Positions 51,122 to 62,034 of a stretch of DNA of 64,000 nt are shown one piece after another (the first letter of the stretch is position 1; each line of letters starts with the position of its first letter). The DNA comes from Anaerocolumna sedimenticola (GTDB taxonomy: Bacteria; Bacillota; Clostridia; Lachnospirales; Lachnospiraceae). The notes beneath the pieces are model-generated. The model worked only from the letters and a program-made list of their open reading frames with translations. It had not been told where the DNA came from and did not search any database. The stretch spans positions 5,436,436 through 5,500,435 of the forward strand of contig NZ_CP048000.1 of assembly GCF_009931695.1 (NCBI RefSeq), given 5' to 3'. The position numbers were made by a program, and so were the translations under genes.

Positions 51122-53826
51122 TCAATTTCCCAGCCCGATGGTTAATATTTCAAATGGATTTAGCGCTATCACATACCGTTCCTCGTCATCCGGTAAATCG
51201 CTAAGACATTCTTCTATTACATTACTCCTGTAATAACTACGCACCTGATCAGATTTTTTAAGTTTTAGATATCTCACCTGATTAGTGCCATTCATAAAAC
51301 GAAGTATCCGGTCATTTTCATTTTGTTTATATTTTATTCCGGTAAGATAGATTCCCTCGCCTTCCCATTCCAAATAACTTTGCTCCAGCGGCAATACACC
51401 GTCGTGTACATATATCTGGCAGGTATTCATGGGAACCTGGAACTGATACGCTTCCACTAAGGGATCCATCTTTTCATCCTTTACGGAAAACGGAATAATT
51501 TCAAAGGATACGGAGCATTTCTTTTGTATCTGTGCATCCGGAGTTAAAAATACCCCCCAGTCTCCAAGCTCGCCAACAGCGCGAAGTAATGTTATGGCAA
51601 TTGCATTGTTTTGTTCCGGTAGTATTTCATATTCGTACAATCCGAAATTGGCGGCTATGATTCCTGCTTTATCATCCTTCATTCCTGTAAAACATTGCTG
51701 ATGTTCACAGCCGCTAGGGTTTTGCCAATCAGTATAATGACGGTTAGGCCGGTCCACAATTTCAAATACGGAATCCGTAAAATGCCTGTCGGTTTCTAGT
51801 CCTGTTGGAATGATTACCCTAAGTCTGTGGTCTTTCATCCGGTTTTCAAATTCTGTCCTAACTTTTATACCCCGTCCATTCTTATCTAAAGAAATATAAG
51901 TTGTAATTTCAAGGGGTAAAAGTTTTGTACTTCTTTTCGCTTTTCTAAGCTTTACATCCGTCATACTGATCTGCTCTTCGTATAATGTATCATCCGCACT
52001 TTCCGGAATCTCCATGACCTGAGTAATTTTATAAGTCGCCCGGTAAGTTTCATTCTCCGTAAGTTCAAATCCGCAGGTACTGCTCTTTGAAAGAATTGCT
52101 GCACCCCCGTCCGGCTGACGATAAATGTATTCATTTCCGATATCACCGGTATCCTCATAATAACAGATATGTTCATAATACTTATCTGAGGTCTTATCCA
52201 AAAGATTAAGCGTACCATCTGAATTAATCGTTACTTTTAGGTACCGGTTCTCCAAACCGTCAGGAATAACCAAGGAATCATTCTGTGTTTTGTTTCCTTT
52301 TTTAGGAACTAAAACATAAACCTTATATCCTAAAACAGGGATATCTTTTGCTTCAAAAGTAACTGTTACACACCTTGCCATAAAAGGCTGTCTGAATTTA
52401 TCATCCGGCAGATCATATCCGAATCTTACACCCGAATCCTCTACTTTAAACGGTATCTGATTTCCTTTGTTATCCTCAAGAACGAAATCCTTTAAAACTA
52501 ACTCTTTCATTTTATAATAAGATGTGGTCAAATTCTGTCCATAAATTCTTTCAATATCAATTAATACGGATACTACTCCCGTCCTCTTCCAACCAGTCGT
52601 ATTAAATACGGTAAAAGGATAAGCTTCTCTGTCCTTAAAGCAGGCCGTATTAATCTTATTACCAATATAGTCCATACTTTCTTTCATAAGGCATTCACTT
52701 ACCTGCATACTGTTGTGGAAACGGGTTTCCATATCTTTATGCACTTCATCCGTACTGCAGCCGCAAATACTGTCGTGAGGATGATTCTGCATCAGCTTTT
52801 TCCAGGCATATTTGATTGTTTCGTGAGGGTATAAAAAACCGGCATCCGCAGCAAATACTGCCAAGGGTTCCACAAGATTAGCAAGTGCTACCTCATTTTC
52901 CCTGTTTAATTGTTTTAAATAAATCCTGGAGGAAGTCGTATTGACCAGTGTATTCCAGCCATCCGTCATCTGGCTTGTAAGTTCACCGGTAACAACGGAT
53001 AATTGATTCGTCTGGGATTCTTTCACACACTTAACATAATTATTAAAATTCGAGTGAATGAATTCCAGATCCGGATATAAGCGGTTTGCCGTAGCAATGG
53101 CCTCAGTTAAATCTTTTTGTACCGGCTGATGATCACAGCCGTTCATAAACAGCAGGTGATCGGTAGATGCAAACCGAAGTACATCCTGTAACCGTTTATC
53201 CCAGAATTCTTTTGCATCTGCCTCCTTTACCGGAATTTCCGCTCCATTGTTGTACCAGTTGGCAAATAGTATTCCTAATAAACCGCTGCCATCCGGTGCA
53301 TTCCAGAGCATCTCCGAGTAAAAGGACTCATAATCTCCGGTTTCAGGAACAGAGTTGTTAAATCCCACCGGTTTTACACCTCTTCCGAAGATAACGGCTT
53401 CCATACCAGCTTGTTTTAGTATCTGGGGCATCTGTCCCGCATTGCCGAAGGCATCCGGAAAATATCCGATTTTACACAATTTACCATACTTGTCAGCTTC
53501 TTCTATGCCAATAAGTAGATTTCTTATGTTGGATTCTCCGCTGGTTAAAAATTCGTCTTGAAGAATATACCAGGGACCAACATAAAATTTATCTTCTAAA
53601 ATATTCTTCTTGATGATTTCTTTTTTTCGGGTTTTATTTCTAAATAATCATCTAATACAATAGTTTGTCCGTCCAGATGGAAACTTTTAAATTCATCCGT
53701 TTGTTCAAATAGTTCCAGGCAATCATCAATTAAGTTAACTAATTTCAAACGATGTTTCTCAAAAGGCATATACCATTCCCGGTCCCAGTGGGAATGTGAT
53801 ATGATATGTACTACTTTTTTTCTCAT
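51122..53826 (-). pseudogene. GH38 alpha-mannosidase, frameshifted
   Basis: Together ~900 residues. The first segment (53596-53826) gives the HSHWDREWYMP metal motif. The second (51122-53479) begins CKIGYFPDAFGNAGQMPQ with the catalytic Asp, then HDSICGCSTDEVHKDME. Between them the frame is broken at the T7 run 53621-53627: adding one base rejoins KEIIKKNILEDKFYVGPWYI. The enzyme is cytoplasmic, since no signal is seen. First in the glycosidase block; promoter TTGACA at 53978-53983. Confidence 0.85.
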
Positions 53827-53924
53827 GGCCTGCCATTCAAATCTATCAGCTGAACCGGCTGGATTAGTATACTGATTAAAAAATTAATCGCATCTTTTCC
53901 TTTAACTGCAAGATCAGCTTCCAG
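53823..53924 (-). CDS. Possible CTG-start 33-residue leader overlapping GH38
   Basis: AGGAGG at 53931-53936 and a CTG at 53924 open a frame reading EADLAVKGKDAINFLISIL and ending QLIDLNGRP, whose TGA overlaps the GH38 ATG. A translation-coupling leader is plausible; a remnant of another protein or a missed start by one base is also possible. Confidence 0.3.
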   Translation of the reverse strand: MEADLAVKGKDAINFLISILIQPVQLIDLNGRP

Positions 53925-53954
53925 CTGTTTCCTCCTAACATTTGATATATCCTA

Positions 53955-53983
53955 TATATTACTTATTTTTTATGATATGTCAA
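53955..53983 (-). promoter_or_regulatory. Promoter of the GH38 gene
   Basis: -35 TTGACA (53978-53983), 17 bp, -10 AATATA (53955-53960), ahead of the AGGAGG at 53931. The rest of the 53827-54226 gap, toward the GH8 stop, shows no gene. Confidence 0.6.
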
Positions 53984-54226
53984 TGTTTAGTTTTTCATCT
54001 CATATTACGGTCATTAATATTATACAACGCATTTTTATACAATGTATAACTATATTGTTCCAGTTTCTTGATAATATAATATTTTGATTTCTTATTCTCC
54101 ATGGAATATCTCCCCCTTTTTCAACCTCTGGATATGTCCTGAAGTGTGAAAGAAGAAAAAGGCAGTTAGCTGAGGCAATACCGCAGGCTCGCTTGGGGCA
54201 TACAATGAAAATAAACATGCCAAAAT

Positions 54227-55354
54227 TTAATAAATCCGATATCTTCCTGCCAACATAAGCAGAGAGAAAAAATACAGACAATTGTCATAATATCTGCGCT
54301 CTCCTCTGCGAAGAGGCATATCCCAGAAATCTTTTACCCACTGAAGATGATACTTTCCTTTCGTGGCTAAAGATCCGGCCGCATTGGTAGCAACTATTGC
54401 TACCGGATGCAAAGCCGGCTGGTCCAGAGCCTTTCCGTCAAGCAGATAATTGTGGTATTCCAATAACTTTGTCTGTTCACTAAAGAAAGTCTGTAAGCGG
54501 CCGACAATCTCACCCAGTGAATCCTCTTCTCCAAACCAGGCTGCTTCCAATCCGATATTCATAGCTACGCGGTATGCATCCGAGTAAAACTGTCCTTCAT
54601 GAAACAGCTGCTTTGGAGTACCGTCATATTCAGCATATTCCGGTGCCATTCCGGTTACCGGATGGCAGGATAATTTAATATAGCTGCGGCTGGCTTCCGC
54701 GGCTTTTTTCCAAAATTCCCGGTCTTCTTCTGCTGCCCTTAATGCAAAAAGTTCATAAAAATGAGGCAGGTGATAAGACGGGTCTGAGAAATCAGCATCC
54801 GGTACAAACTTTATGTAATAATTAGCAGGATTCCACATGGGACTTCCCCCACATACATATTCATCCTGATGCAGGGTATGTTTTAATATATCTCTGGCCT
54901 GCCTGTCATAATCAAAAGGTTCTTTTCCGTCTCCCCAGCGCTTACTGGCAAAAAATAACGCCATGGCATAATATTCTTCCCCGTCCGGTGCCGGTCCCTC
55001 GGCATTTTTCTTCCCCTCCGGTGAAACAGACCAGGCAAAATACCCTTTAAATTTACCGCTGCTCTGATACATATAAGTTTTGGAAAAAAGCCACAGGCGG
55101 TCAAATATATCTTTTCTGTCCATCTGTACCGCCATCATCATTCCGTAACTCATGCCCTCCGTTCTTGCATCGTTGTTGCCGGTATCCAGCATATACCCCA
55201 TAGTTTCCCCTTTTTCAAAATATATCCTTTCTTCCGGGTCAAAAAACATGGTTTTAAATACCTGCTCTATTCTGTCGTTAACCTCTTCTTTTGTTAATCC
55301 GATTTTTTCAAATAGATTCGGATAATTTCCTGTATAAAACGCACCGTTACGCAT
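54227..55354 (-). CDS. GH8 reducing-end xylose-releasing exo-oligoxylanase
   Basis: 375 residues from the ATG at 55354 (AGGAGAAGGACG upstream; the longer start at 55390 lacks one). The catalytic acid Glu is in ARTEGMSYGMMMAVQ and the base region is PDGEEYYAMALFFASKRWG, in the (alpha/alpha)6 GH8 fold. Length and motifs fit Rex enzymes that remove xylose from the reducing end of xylo-oligosaccharides inside the cell. Cytoplasmic. Confidence 0.92.
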   Translation of the reverse strand: MRNGAFYTGNYPNLFEKIGLTKEEVNDRIEQVFKTMFFDPEERIYFEKGETMGYMLDTGNNDARTEGMSYGMMMAVQMDRKDIFDRLWLFSKTYMYQSSGKFKGYFAWSVSPEGKKNAEGPAPDGEEYYAMALFFASKRWGDGKEPFDYDRQARDILKHTLHQDEYVCGGSPMWNPANYYIKFVPDADFSDPSYHLPHFYELFALRAAEEDREFWKKAAEASRSYIKLSCHPVTGMAPEYAEYDGTPKQLFHEGQFYSDAYRVAMNIGLEAAWFGEEDSLGEIVGRLQTFFSEQTKLLEYHNYLLDGKALDQPALHPVAIVATNAAGSLATKGKYHLQWVKDFWDMPLRRGERRYYDNCLYFFSLLMLAGRYRIY

Positions 55355-55579
55355 CGTCCTTCTCCTTAATATATTTATTATTACCATCAACTACTGCTCT
55401 ACATATATTAAAACTTCCGTTTTTATTAAACTTCTTTTTAAATATCTATCCCAAATAGGCGCTGTTGATATCATATTTCTCTCTCAATGACTTAAGACTT
55501 AGATTTTTGGCATATTTATTCTCAATTTATGCAGAATCTCTGCGCAAACAGCCGGCTAACAGGTAGCCGCCATAAGTTC

Positions 55580-58042
55580 TCAAACTTTTTTCAGTCTGAT
55601 TATATTCACAGAATAAGCCGGTGCCTGATAGGTAAAGCTTTTTCCTGCACCCTTAAGTAAAATCCGTTTGTCACTGATATTTTCAGGGTCCTCAAAGGAA
55701 TTCTCTGCCTGCTTATCACCTGTTAATATCAAGACCTGGTAATCACTGTCTACTTCACAGTCCAGAGTAATATCAACTGCTTCTTCTTCTGGTGCCATAT
55801 TCACCGCTTTGATTATCACTTCCTGTTCCGTATCTGTTACCACAGAAGCTAAAACTGGAAAACTGGGAACAGAAGCTTCATGAATCAATATATCATTTAA
55901 GTATAAAGACATGTTCCTGCCGTCTGTATTGTACCGGAATTGATTGAATTCACCTGTTTTTAGTACCACCTTAGAATCCTTTGAAAGCCTGATCTCTTCG
56001 GGGTAGGAAGATTCTGTAAAGGAGCTGATACTGTCCTTAATCTTCCAGATAAAAGGTTTGACATTTCCTGCATTCCACTCCTTGGGCGGATGGGTCTCAT
56101 CACTAACATACACTTCTTTTGGTATCCGTGAGCTGTATACCCCTATTTCGATTTCTTTCCCTGCTTCTGCAAATATCTCAATTTCAAAGGTTCCTTCCGT
56201 CACATCCTCTTCTCCAAATACTGCAAATATTTTCTCAGGGTCTATACCATATAGCCGCTTGCACTCTTCTAACTGCTCTTCATCCGGAGCCTCTATCATA
56301 TAACTATCTTCCTGTGCTCTCACTCTTCCCATTAACTCATGGGTAACCCCGACTTCCATCCCATTCCATCTTGCATTGCGGTAACGCATACCGGAAGCTC
56401 CTCTCAGAGAGGCCATACCTTTAACAGGACGGTATAAAGTACCGGTTTCTTCGTTTGATTCCACCACATAATCTCCCCTGTTCTGACCAAACATCTTCCA
56501 GGTATAATAGGTGGGAATCGCAAAACTTTCCGAATTATGAAAGCGGATCAGGTTCGGAAACCAGGCGTTATAATTTACATTCTCAAACAGAGGTGCATAG
56601 GAGGCAAGGGTTACCACATCCTGGTTTCTTTCTAACCCGATCAGGAAATCTGCTTCTCCTAAAGCTGCATAGTGCTGCCCTGCGTAACCTCTAACCACGG
56701 CGAATTCTCCTACAAAAATCTCAGGTCCTTTCCGGTCATAGTTATCATAAAAATGAATGTTTTCTGCAAAATATTCCGCCGTATTATAAAAATGCTCGTC
56801 CACGATATCGGCTGCCAGTCCTTTTTCTTCCACATGGGTATTGGCAATGAACTTAATATGGGGATACTTTTCCCGGATGGTATGATAGCATAACTCATAT
56901 CGTTCCTCATAACCGGTTCCGGAATTTTCATTGCCGATTTCCATAAAATTCATTTTAAATGGTGATGGATGCCCCATCTTCGCTCTTAAGCTTCCCCACT
57001 TACTGTCCTCAGGGCCGATGGCATATTCAATGGCATCAAGGGTATCCTGAATCATATCGTCAAGTTCTTTGTCTTCCATTAAAACCGAACATCTCGCCTG
57101 ACAGGTCATACCGCAGTTAAAAACATAAAGCGGCTCCAGATCAAGGTCCTCGCAAAGCTGCAGATATTCATGAAATCCCAGTCCGATATAACTTCTGTAA
57201 TGCCACATCAGCAAATGTCCCGGTCTTTCCCAAACAGGTCCCACTGTGTTTCGAAACCGCATTGCCGTTAAAGGAGTGAACCCTTCTACAATACAACCAC
57301 CCGGGAACCTCAGAAAACGCGGATGCAGTTCTCTCAGCTTTTCAACCAAATCTATTCTTAAGCCGTGTCCGTTATAGGTATCCGCCGGCATAAGGGAAAT
57401 AAACCCTAGCTTTATCTTACCGCCCTCTCTGGCTGTTATTACCAGTCTGGCATTCCTGGTGTCTTTTAGGGAAGTGAAAATACCATCATAACGAATATAA
57501 CCATTACCGCATACCTGAAAAGAGGCACTGGATAAAATATCACTTTCCTCTTCAATGGTAACTAAAAGTTCCACCGGCTTCTCTGATTTCGCAAACATGT
57601 AAAATACACTGGATTTGCCTGCTTTTTGTGGAATTCCGCAGTATCCGGTATTATAAATACATCCTCCCTTCTCAAATGAGACAGATAGTGCCGCACTTCT
57701 GCAAGTATTAAGGGTATCCGTACGTTCCAGTTCCATCTGAGCCCCTTCCCCATACCAGGCAGGTATCGGCGTATAGGGAATCTGATTTTGTCTGACCCAC
57801 CGTGATAACCCTTCCCCATGATTGAATTCATCCCTCCAGCCTGCCGGGGTAATAATTGCATAATCCCCTTCATCCGTCATACAGTCAATCGGAGCCAGGG
57901 AATCTTCAAAAGTCCTGTTCCTTAGCATTTCGGGGTAGAGTCCGCCGTCTCCTGCCCGGTTGATGTCTTCAAAAAAGATACCATAAAGATTTTTTGCCGT
58001 CTTAAATTTTTTAACCTTAGTTTTAATGTTTATCTTACTCAT
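55580..58042 (-). CDS. GH51 alpha-L-arabinofuranosidase
   Basis: 820 residues from the ATG at 58042 (GAAAGG upstream). N-terminal GIFFEDINRAGDGGLYPEML, acid/base Glu in MEIGNENSG and nucleophile Glu in FVGEFAVVRG. A long insert before the TIM barrel is a carbohydrate-binding-like part. Removes arabinofuranose side groups from arabinoxylan or arabinan oligomers. Confidence 0.94.
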   Translation of the reverse strand: MSKINIKTKVKKFKTAKNLYGIFFEDINRAGDGGLYPEMLRNRTFEDSLAPIDCMTDEGDYAIITPAGWRDEFNHGEGLSRWVRQNQIPYTPIPAWYGEGAQMELERTDTLNTCRSAALSVSFEKGGCIYNTGYCGIPQKAGKSSVFYMFAKSEKPVELLVTIEEESDILSSASFQVCGNGYIRYDGIFTSLKDTRNARLVITAREGGKIKLGFISLMPADTYNGHGLRIDLVEKLRELHPRFLRFPGGCIVEGFTPLTAMRFRNTVGPVWERPGHLLMWHYRSYIGLGFHEYLQLCEDLDLEPLYVFNCGMTCQARCSVLMEDKELDDMIQDTLDAIEYAIGPEDSKWGSLRAKMGHPSPFKMNFMEIGNENSGTGYEERYELCYHTIREKYPHIKFIANTHVEEKGLAADIVDEHFYNTAEYFAENIHFYDNYDRKGPEIFVGEFAVVRGYAGQHYAALGEADFLIGLERNQDVVTLASYAPLFENVNYNAWFPNLIRFHNSESFAIPTYYTWKMFGQNRGDYVVESNEETGTLYRPVKGMASLRGASGMRYRNARWNGMEVGVTHELMGRVRAQEDSYMIEAPDEEQLEECKRLYGIDPEKIFAVFGEEDVTEGTFEIEIFAEAGKEIEIGVYSSRIPKEVYVSDETHPPKEWNAGNVKPFIWKIKDSISSFTESSYPEEIRLSKDSKVVLKTGEFNQFRYNTDGRNMSLYLNDILIHEASVPSFPVLASVVTDTEQEVIIKAVNMAPEEEAVDITLDCEVDSDYQVLILTGDKQAENSFEDPENISDKRILLKGAGKSFTYQAPAYSVNIIRLKKV

Positions 58043-58094
58043 ACTTTTACCTTTCTCCCTCAAAAGTCTTTGATATTTACCAAATTATAGATTA

Positions 58095-59969
58095 TCATGG
58101 GTTACCTTCTACTTTTTTAATCTTAAAATATACCTGAAATGGTTCATATCCAATATCCCTGATTCTTTTAAGTGAAATTGCAGGATTCTGATTCACAGTC
58201 TTAAAGAAAAAGCGCCAGCTGCCCCACTCACGTTCATTTTCCATTATTATTTCCGCAGCAGCATCCTCTTTTTCTATATACAGAATCCTTTCTGTTTCAC
58301 AAATACCCGCCAGAACTTCAGGTCCGTAACGGAAAGCCCCCAGGTTCTCATCCTCTGGAAGCGGTATATATCGGATTCCTACCGGCAAGATGATATTAAC
58401 CCTGTCGCCTTCGTTCCATTCCCTGTTTATTTTACAAAACATACTGCTGTCTGATGTTTTAACGTAAATTACATCATTCACGTAGACTAAGGCCTCCGAC
58501 ATAATCCAGTCAGGTATCCGGAAATCAACTGTAAATGTCTTCGGTGTAGATAAATGTACTGTAAAATCATATTTTTTGTATTGCGGCATATTTTCATGAA
58601 GCGCTGTAATTTCATTTACCTCCTGATAGCCTGCAGTATTAGATGAATTCATCATGCTGCCGCTCATATTATCCTGTTTTTGAATGATTTTTATATCAAT
58701 TCCATCCATATTTGTTCTTAATTCTGAGTCAAAGTACTGACAGATATAAATTGCATCTTTGTCCTGGTAATAAATGCTTCTGTTTAATGCCGCATTTGCC
58801 TGAACCATGGTTCCGTGACAGCAAAAAAAACTGTCGGTCTCCCCACTCCAGTCTTTCCGTAATCCCGCTTTCATCGGAAGAAAATAAGTTAATAACCCAG
58901 TTTCGGGATAATTATGTTTATTGCCGGTTAAGTAATATTCCTGATAATATGCCTGTGCCATGATACCATTATAGAAATTATATTCCATATACTGTACATA
59001 GACAGGATCTCCTGTATGGCGAAACAGAAACTCTGCCAGACGCATCATGTTATACACCGTGCAGTGCTCCTGGTTTTTATCCCCGAGCCGATCCTTCATC
59101 TTATGTTTTGGCATCCAGACTTCACCAGCCGTCTGACCGCCAGTCACAAGACTTCCTCTCTCTGTCACCGCACAATTCCAATAGGCTTTTACAATTTCCA
59201 TCCATTTTTCTTCCCCTGTTACTTCATAAGCCCTTGCACAGCCAAGTATTTCCGGAATAGTAGTGTTTGCATGCATGTTAGTAAGCGGATCTTTTCCTTC
59301 CAGCAATGGTTGAAAAAGCCTGCTGCGGTAATAACGCTCCAACAGGAAATCATATTTATCCTTTCCTGTAATCTTTAACAATTCTGCCCATACTTCAAGC
59401 ATTCCTCCGGTTTCTACATCCAGTATATCGTCAAATTCAGTTCTGGTATATTTACTGCTCCAATCCACAAACCAGTCAGCAAAACAATCTGCTACCTTAA
59501 GTGCCTTTTTATTTTCAGCATACAGATACATGTCTACCAAACCCATTAGAATTTTATGGATATTATACTGAGGTGCCCAGACTGCTTTGCCACCTGCGAT
59601 CCAATATAAATATTTTTCAGGGATAGGACCTGCCCACTGCCCGCCATTATCTATCTGGCATTCCGCCAGTTCATCAATAATGACATCCGCCTTTGCTTTT
59701 AATTCCCTGTCACCGGTTTCTTCATAATGTATTGCTGCCGCAGAAAGCCAGTGTCCAAGAAAATGCCCTCTTAGCTGGCAGACCGGTGATTCCCAGCCAG
59801 TATGTGCATCCTCCGGAATACCTCTCCCTGAAAATCTTCCTGCTTCCAGTTCATAGTTCAGAAGGAGGTTTTTACTGGTCAATCTCATCAGATAATCTCT
59901 GTTTGCCTTCTCCCTGCGAATTAATTCAGAATCCTTAATAGTAACATTTTTTCCTTTTAATTCTTTCAT
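58095..59969 (-). CDS. GH127 beta-L-arabinofuranosidase-like
   Basis: 624 residues, (alpha/alpha)6 barrel. The zinc/cysteine centre is visible as Glu..Cys in NQEHCTVYN and FFCCHGTMVQAN, matching the Glu/Cys zinc set of HypBA1. N-terminal CQLRGHFLGHWLSAAA and YNIHKILMGLVDMYLYAENK also fit. Cleaves beta-linked arabinofuranose, as in arabinan decorations. The ATG follows GAGAGG. Confidence 0.93.
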   Translation of the reverse strand: MKELKGKNVTIKDSELIRREKANRDYLMRLTSKNLLLNYELEAGRFSGRGIPEDAHTGWESPVCQLRGHFLGHWLSAAAIHYEETGDRELKAKADVIIDELAECQIDNGGQWAGPIPEKYLYWIAGGKAVWAPQYNIHKILMGLVDMYLYAENKKALKVADCFADWFVDWSSKYTRTEFDDILDVETGGMLEVWAELLKITGKDKYDFLLERYYRSRLFQPLLEGKDPLTNMHANTTIPEILGCARAYEVTGEEKWMEIVKAYWNCAVTERGSLVTGGQTAGEVWMPKHKMKDRLGDKNQEHCTVYNMMRLAEFLFRHTGDPVYVQYMEYNFYNGIMAQAYYQEYYLTGNKHNYPETGLLTYFLPMKAGLRKDWSGETDSFFCCHGTMVQANAALNRSIYYQDKDAIYICQYFDSELRTNMDGIDIKIIQKQDNMSGSMMNSSNTAGYQEVNEITALHENMPQYKKYDFTVHLSTPKTFTVDFRIPDWIMSEALVYVNDVIYVKTSDSSMFCKINREWNEGDRVNIILPVGIRYIPLPEDENLGAFRYGPEVLAGICETERILYIEKEDAAAEIIMENEREWGSWRFFFKTVNQNPAISLKRIRDIGYEPFQVYFKIKKVEGNP

Positions 59970-60039
59970 CCTAATACCTCTCCTGTATTATTTTTATGGC
60001 ATGTTCCTACACCGATTGACGAACACTGTATCAATTTCA

Positions 60040-61872
60040 TTATTCAACCAGAAGCCATGCTTTTGCACTAAAATCACATTCAAGAGTCCCATACTCTCTC
60101 ACTGTTTTATAATTCTTTATGTAATCCATACTGATATCGTTTGAATTTTCAAACCTATGGGCAATTACCAGTAATTTATTTTCATATTTTCTAATTACAG
60201 TCTGCTCTCCCTCCGGTTTATTATAGCTTTTAACAAGGTTTTCGATTTTTATTGTTGTTCCGGATTTTATGATATCGGCTGCTTCTCTGTAAAAATCCAT
60301 TCCTTCCTCAATCAAACTCCATTGCCTGTCGGTCATATCATAAATATCTCCGCTTAAGCACATTCTGCCAAAGAAAGTACTGATGATGGAGTAATAAATT
60401 CTGTTATCACTGTCGCTTCCGCGCATGACTGCCCAGATTTGGCTTTGAGACGGTTTTATTACTCTATGCATATTTGCCGCAATAATCGGTATGGCAGTGG
60501 TTTCGTGGGCATCGGAAAAACTTGCCTGGGATACCAGTTCCATCATGGACGGTTCCAGCCTGTGCCCTCCGCTGGAACAGTTTTCTATTACAATATCAGG
60601 TATCACCTCTTTTATTTTTCTAAAAAATTCCTGTGTTGCCCTGATTCTCTGCCTTAACCCTTCCCCAAGACTTTCGGCACCGTCACAGCCAATACCGATG
60701 GTATCGTTATAATCTATTTTTATATAACCAAATCCACATTCTTTCAGTGTATGAATCACAGCATTACTCAAATATTCTATTACCCAGGGATCGGACATAT
60801 CCCAAAAGCGTTTATCCCCTACGGTCAATACGACACCATCTTTTTTCAATAAATGTTCCGTATTCTCCCAATGTTTTGACAGCCTGCCTACGGATTCCAG
60901 TTCAAACCAAAGACCGGGAATCATACCGTTTTCCCTAATATAATCCGCAGCTTTTTTTAAGCCGCCGGGGAACTTTTCATAATTAACATCCCAGTCCCCG
61001 ATACTGGCCCACCAGCCTTCATTTTTGCCATACCAGCCGGAATCAATAACCAGGTACTTAACTGCTTTATCCTTTAACTTATTACAGATCTTCTTGATGT
61101 TTTCAAAACTTGGGTTACCCCAGGTAGTACAATATTCGTTGAACATAATACCCATATCCTGATCCAGTTGGGATATTTCTGGGTTTTGGGCCTTCACCAG
61201 TTTATCACACACCTCATAGAGTGATTTTCCCCTGGCAATAACTGCTTTCGGGGCGGTAAAAGTTTCCCCCGGTGTTATATTCTTAAACCAGTGGCCAAAA
61301 TCCCTGTCTGCAATACCGCCCACAAGAGACAAGGTTTCATCCTCCTTGCACAGAATCTCTATCTGCCAGGAGAAAGGAATATATAACTGTACCGCCGTAA
61401 ATTCTTTTGTTTCACTGTTTTCCAATGCTATAAATGGGAAATACTTACGTACGGGCATGGAGCCTAAGTTACCGAATTTTTCAACCCTCATACCGCATCT
61501 GTTCCAGGAGGGTTCCAAGTGCAGTTCCTTGGTGGTTTCTATCCTTAGTTTTCCTTCTGCGCTCCAGAAAGACTGCAGTCTATGTATTTTATCAGCTTTA
61601 ATTCCCTTTAATGCAAAGGAAGAGAGCATTTCTATGGTTGTACTTTCACATCCTCTGTTCTCAAATACCGTACTAACCTCAATTACATCGTTATGATCTA
61701 CCATATTCATTGTTATATAATGATTGTAACTGTTTTTATAAACAATTAAGTTATCCTTTTCCTGTATTCTTTCAAGTCCTTTTGTGGATTCACTTCCGCA
61801 TAAGGTCAGGCCGTTGGAAAACCCTCCGTTATGAGCATCTTTTCTTAGTTTCAATTCTACATAATATTCCAT
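60040..61872 (-). CDS. GH36 (clan GH-D) glycosidase
   Basis: 610 residues from the ATG at 61872 (AAAGGAAG upstream). Nucleophile Asp in GFGYIKIDYNDTIGI, acid Asp in FSDAHETTAIP, and substrate segment YLVIDSGWYGKNEGWWASIG. Alpha-galactosidase-like; in an arabinose block it may instead take beta-L-arabinopyranose, which GH36/GH27 members can accept. Shorter than the ~730-residue tetrameric alpha-galactosidases. Confidence 0.9.
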   Translation of the reverse strand: MEYYVELKLRKDAHNGGFSNGLTLCGSESTKGLERIQEKDNLIVYKNSYNHYITMNMVDHNDVIEVSTVFENRGCESTTIEMLSSFALKGIKADKIHRLQSFWSAEGKLRIETTKELHLEPSWNRCGMRVEKFGNLGSMPVRKYFPFIALENSETKEFTAVQLYIPFSWQIEILCKEDETLSLVGGIADRDFGHWFKNITPGETFTAPKAVIARGKSLYEVCDKLVKAQNPEISQLDQDMGIMFNEYCTTWGNPSFENIKKICNKLKDKAVKYLVIDSGWYGKNEGWWASIGDWDVNYEKFPGGLKKAADYIRENGMIPGLWFELESVGRLSKHWENTEHLLKKDGVVLTVGDKRFWDMSDPWVIEYLSNAVIHTLKECGFGYIKIDYNDTIGIGCDGAESLGEGLRQRIRATQEFFRKIKEVIPDIVIENCSSGGHRLEPSMMELVSQASFSDAHETTAIPIIAANMHRVIKPSQSQIWAVMRGSDSDNRIYYSIISTFFGRMCLSGDIYDMTDRQWSLIEEGMDFYREAADIIKSGTTIKIENLVKSYNKPEGEQTVIRKYENKLLVIAHRFENSNDISMDYIKNYKTVREYGTLECDFSAKAWLLVE

Positions 61873-61891
61873 AGCTATCTTCCTTTCATTC

Positions 61892-61966
61892 ATAATCAGG
61901 GACAGGTATTTTCGAAACACATGTAATATAACTATATAGTTTCGCAATAATCTAATAATCAGGGAC
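61892..61966. repeat. Direct repeat around paired MITE-like ends
   Basis: ATAATCAGGGAC occurs at 61892-61903 and 61955-61966. Between them CAGGTATTTTCGAAAC and AGTTTCGCAATAATCTA resemble the ends of the 151-bp element facing each other, about 53 bp apart, as in a gutted copy. Confidence 0.4.
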
Positions 61967-62007
61967 TTAAACCTGCGATATGTCTGTAATCACACTGTTA
62001 AGTCCCT
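61961..62007 (-). terminator. Terminator of the GH2 gene
   Basis: AGGGACTTAA pairs with TTAAGTCCCT, 28 bp past the stop at 62035. Confidence 0.6.
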
Positions 62008-62034
62008 TATATCGTCTTTTACGGTCGTATCATC

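Noticed and set aside
54000..54281. 93-residue minus-strand frame
   Set aside because: Overlaps the GH8 3' end in another frame with no ribosome site or homology; the gap is better read as noncoding.
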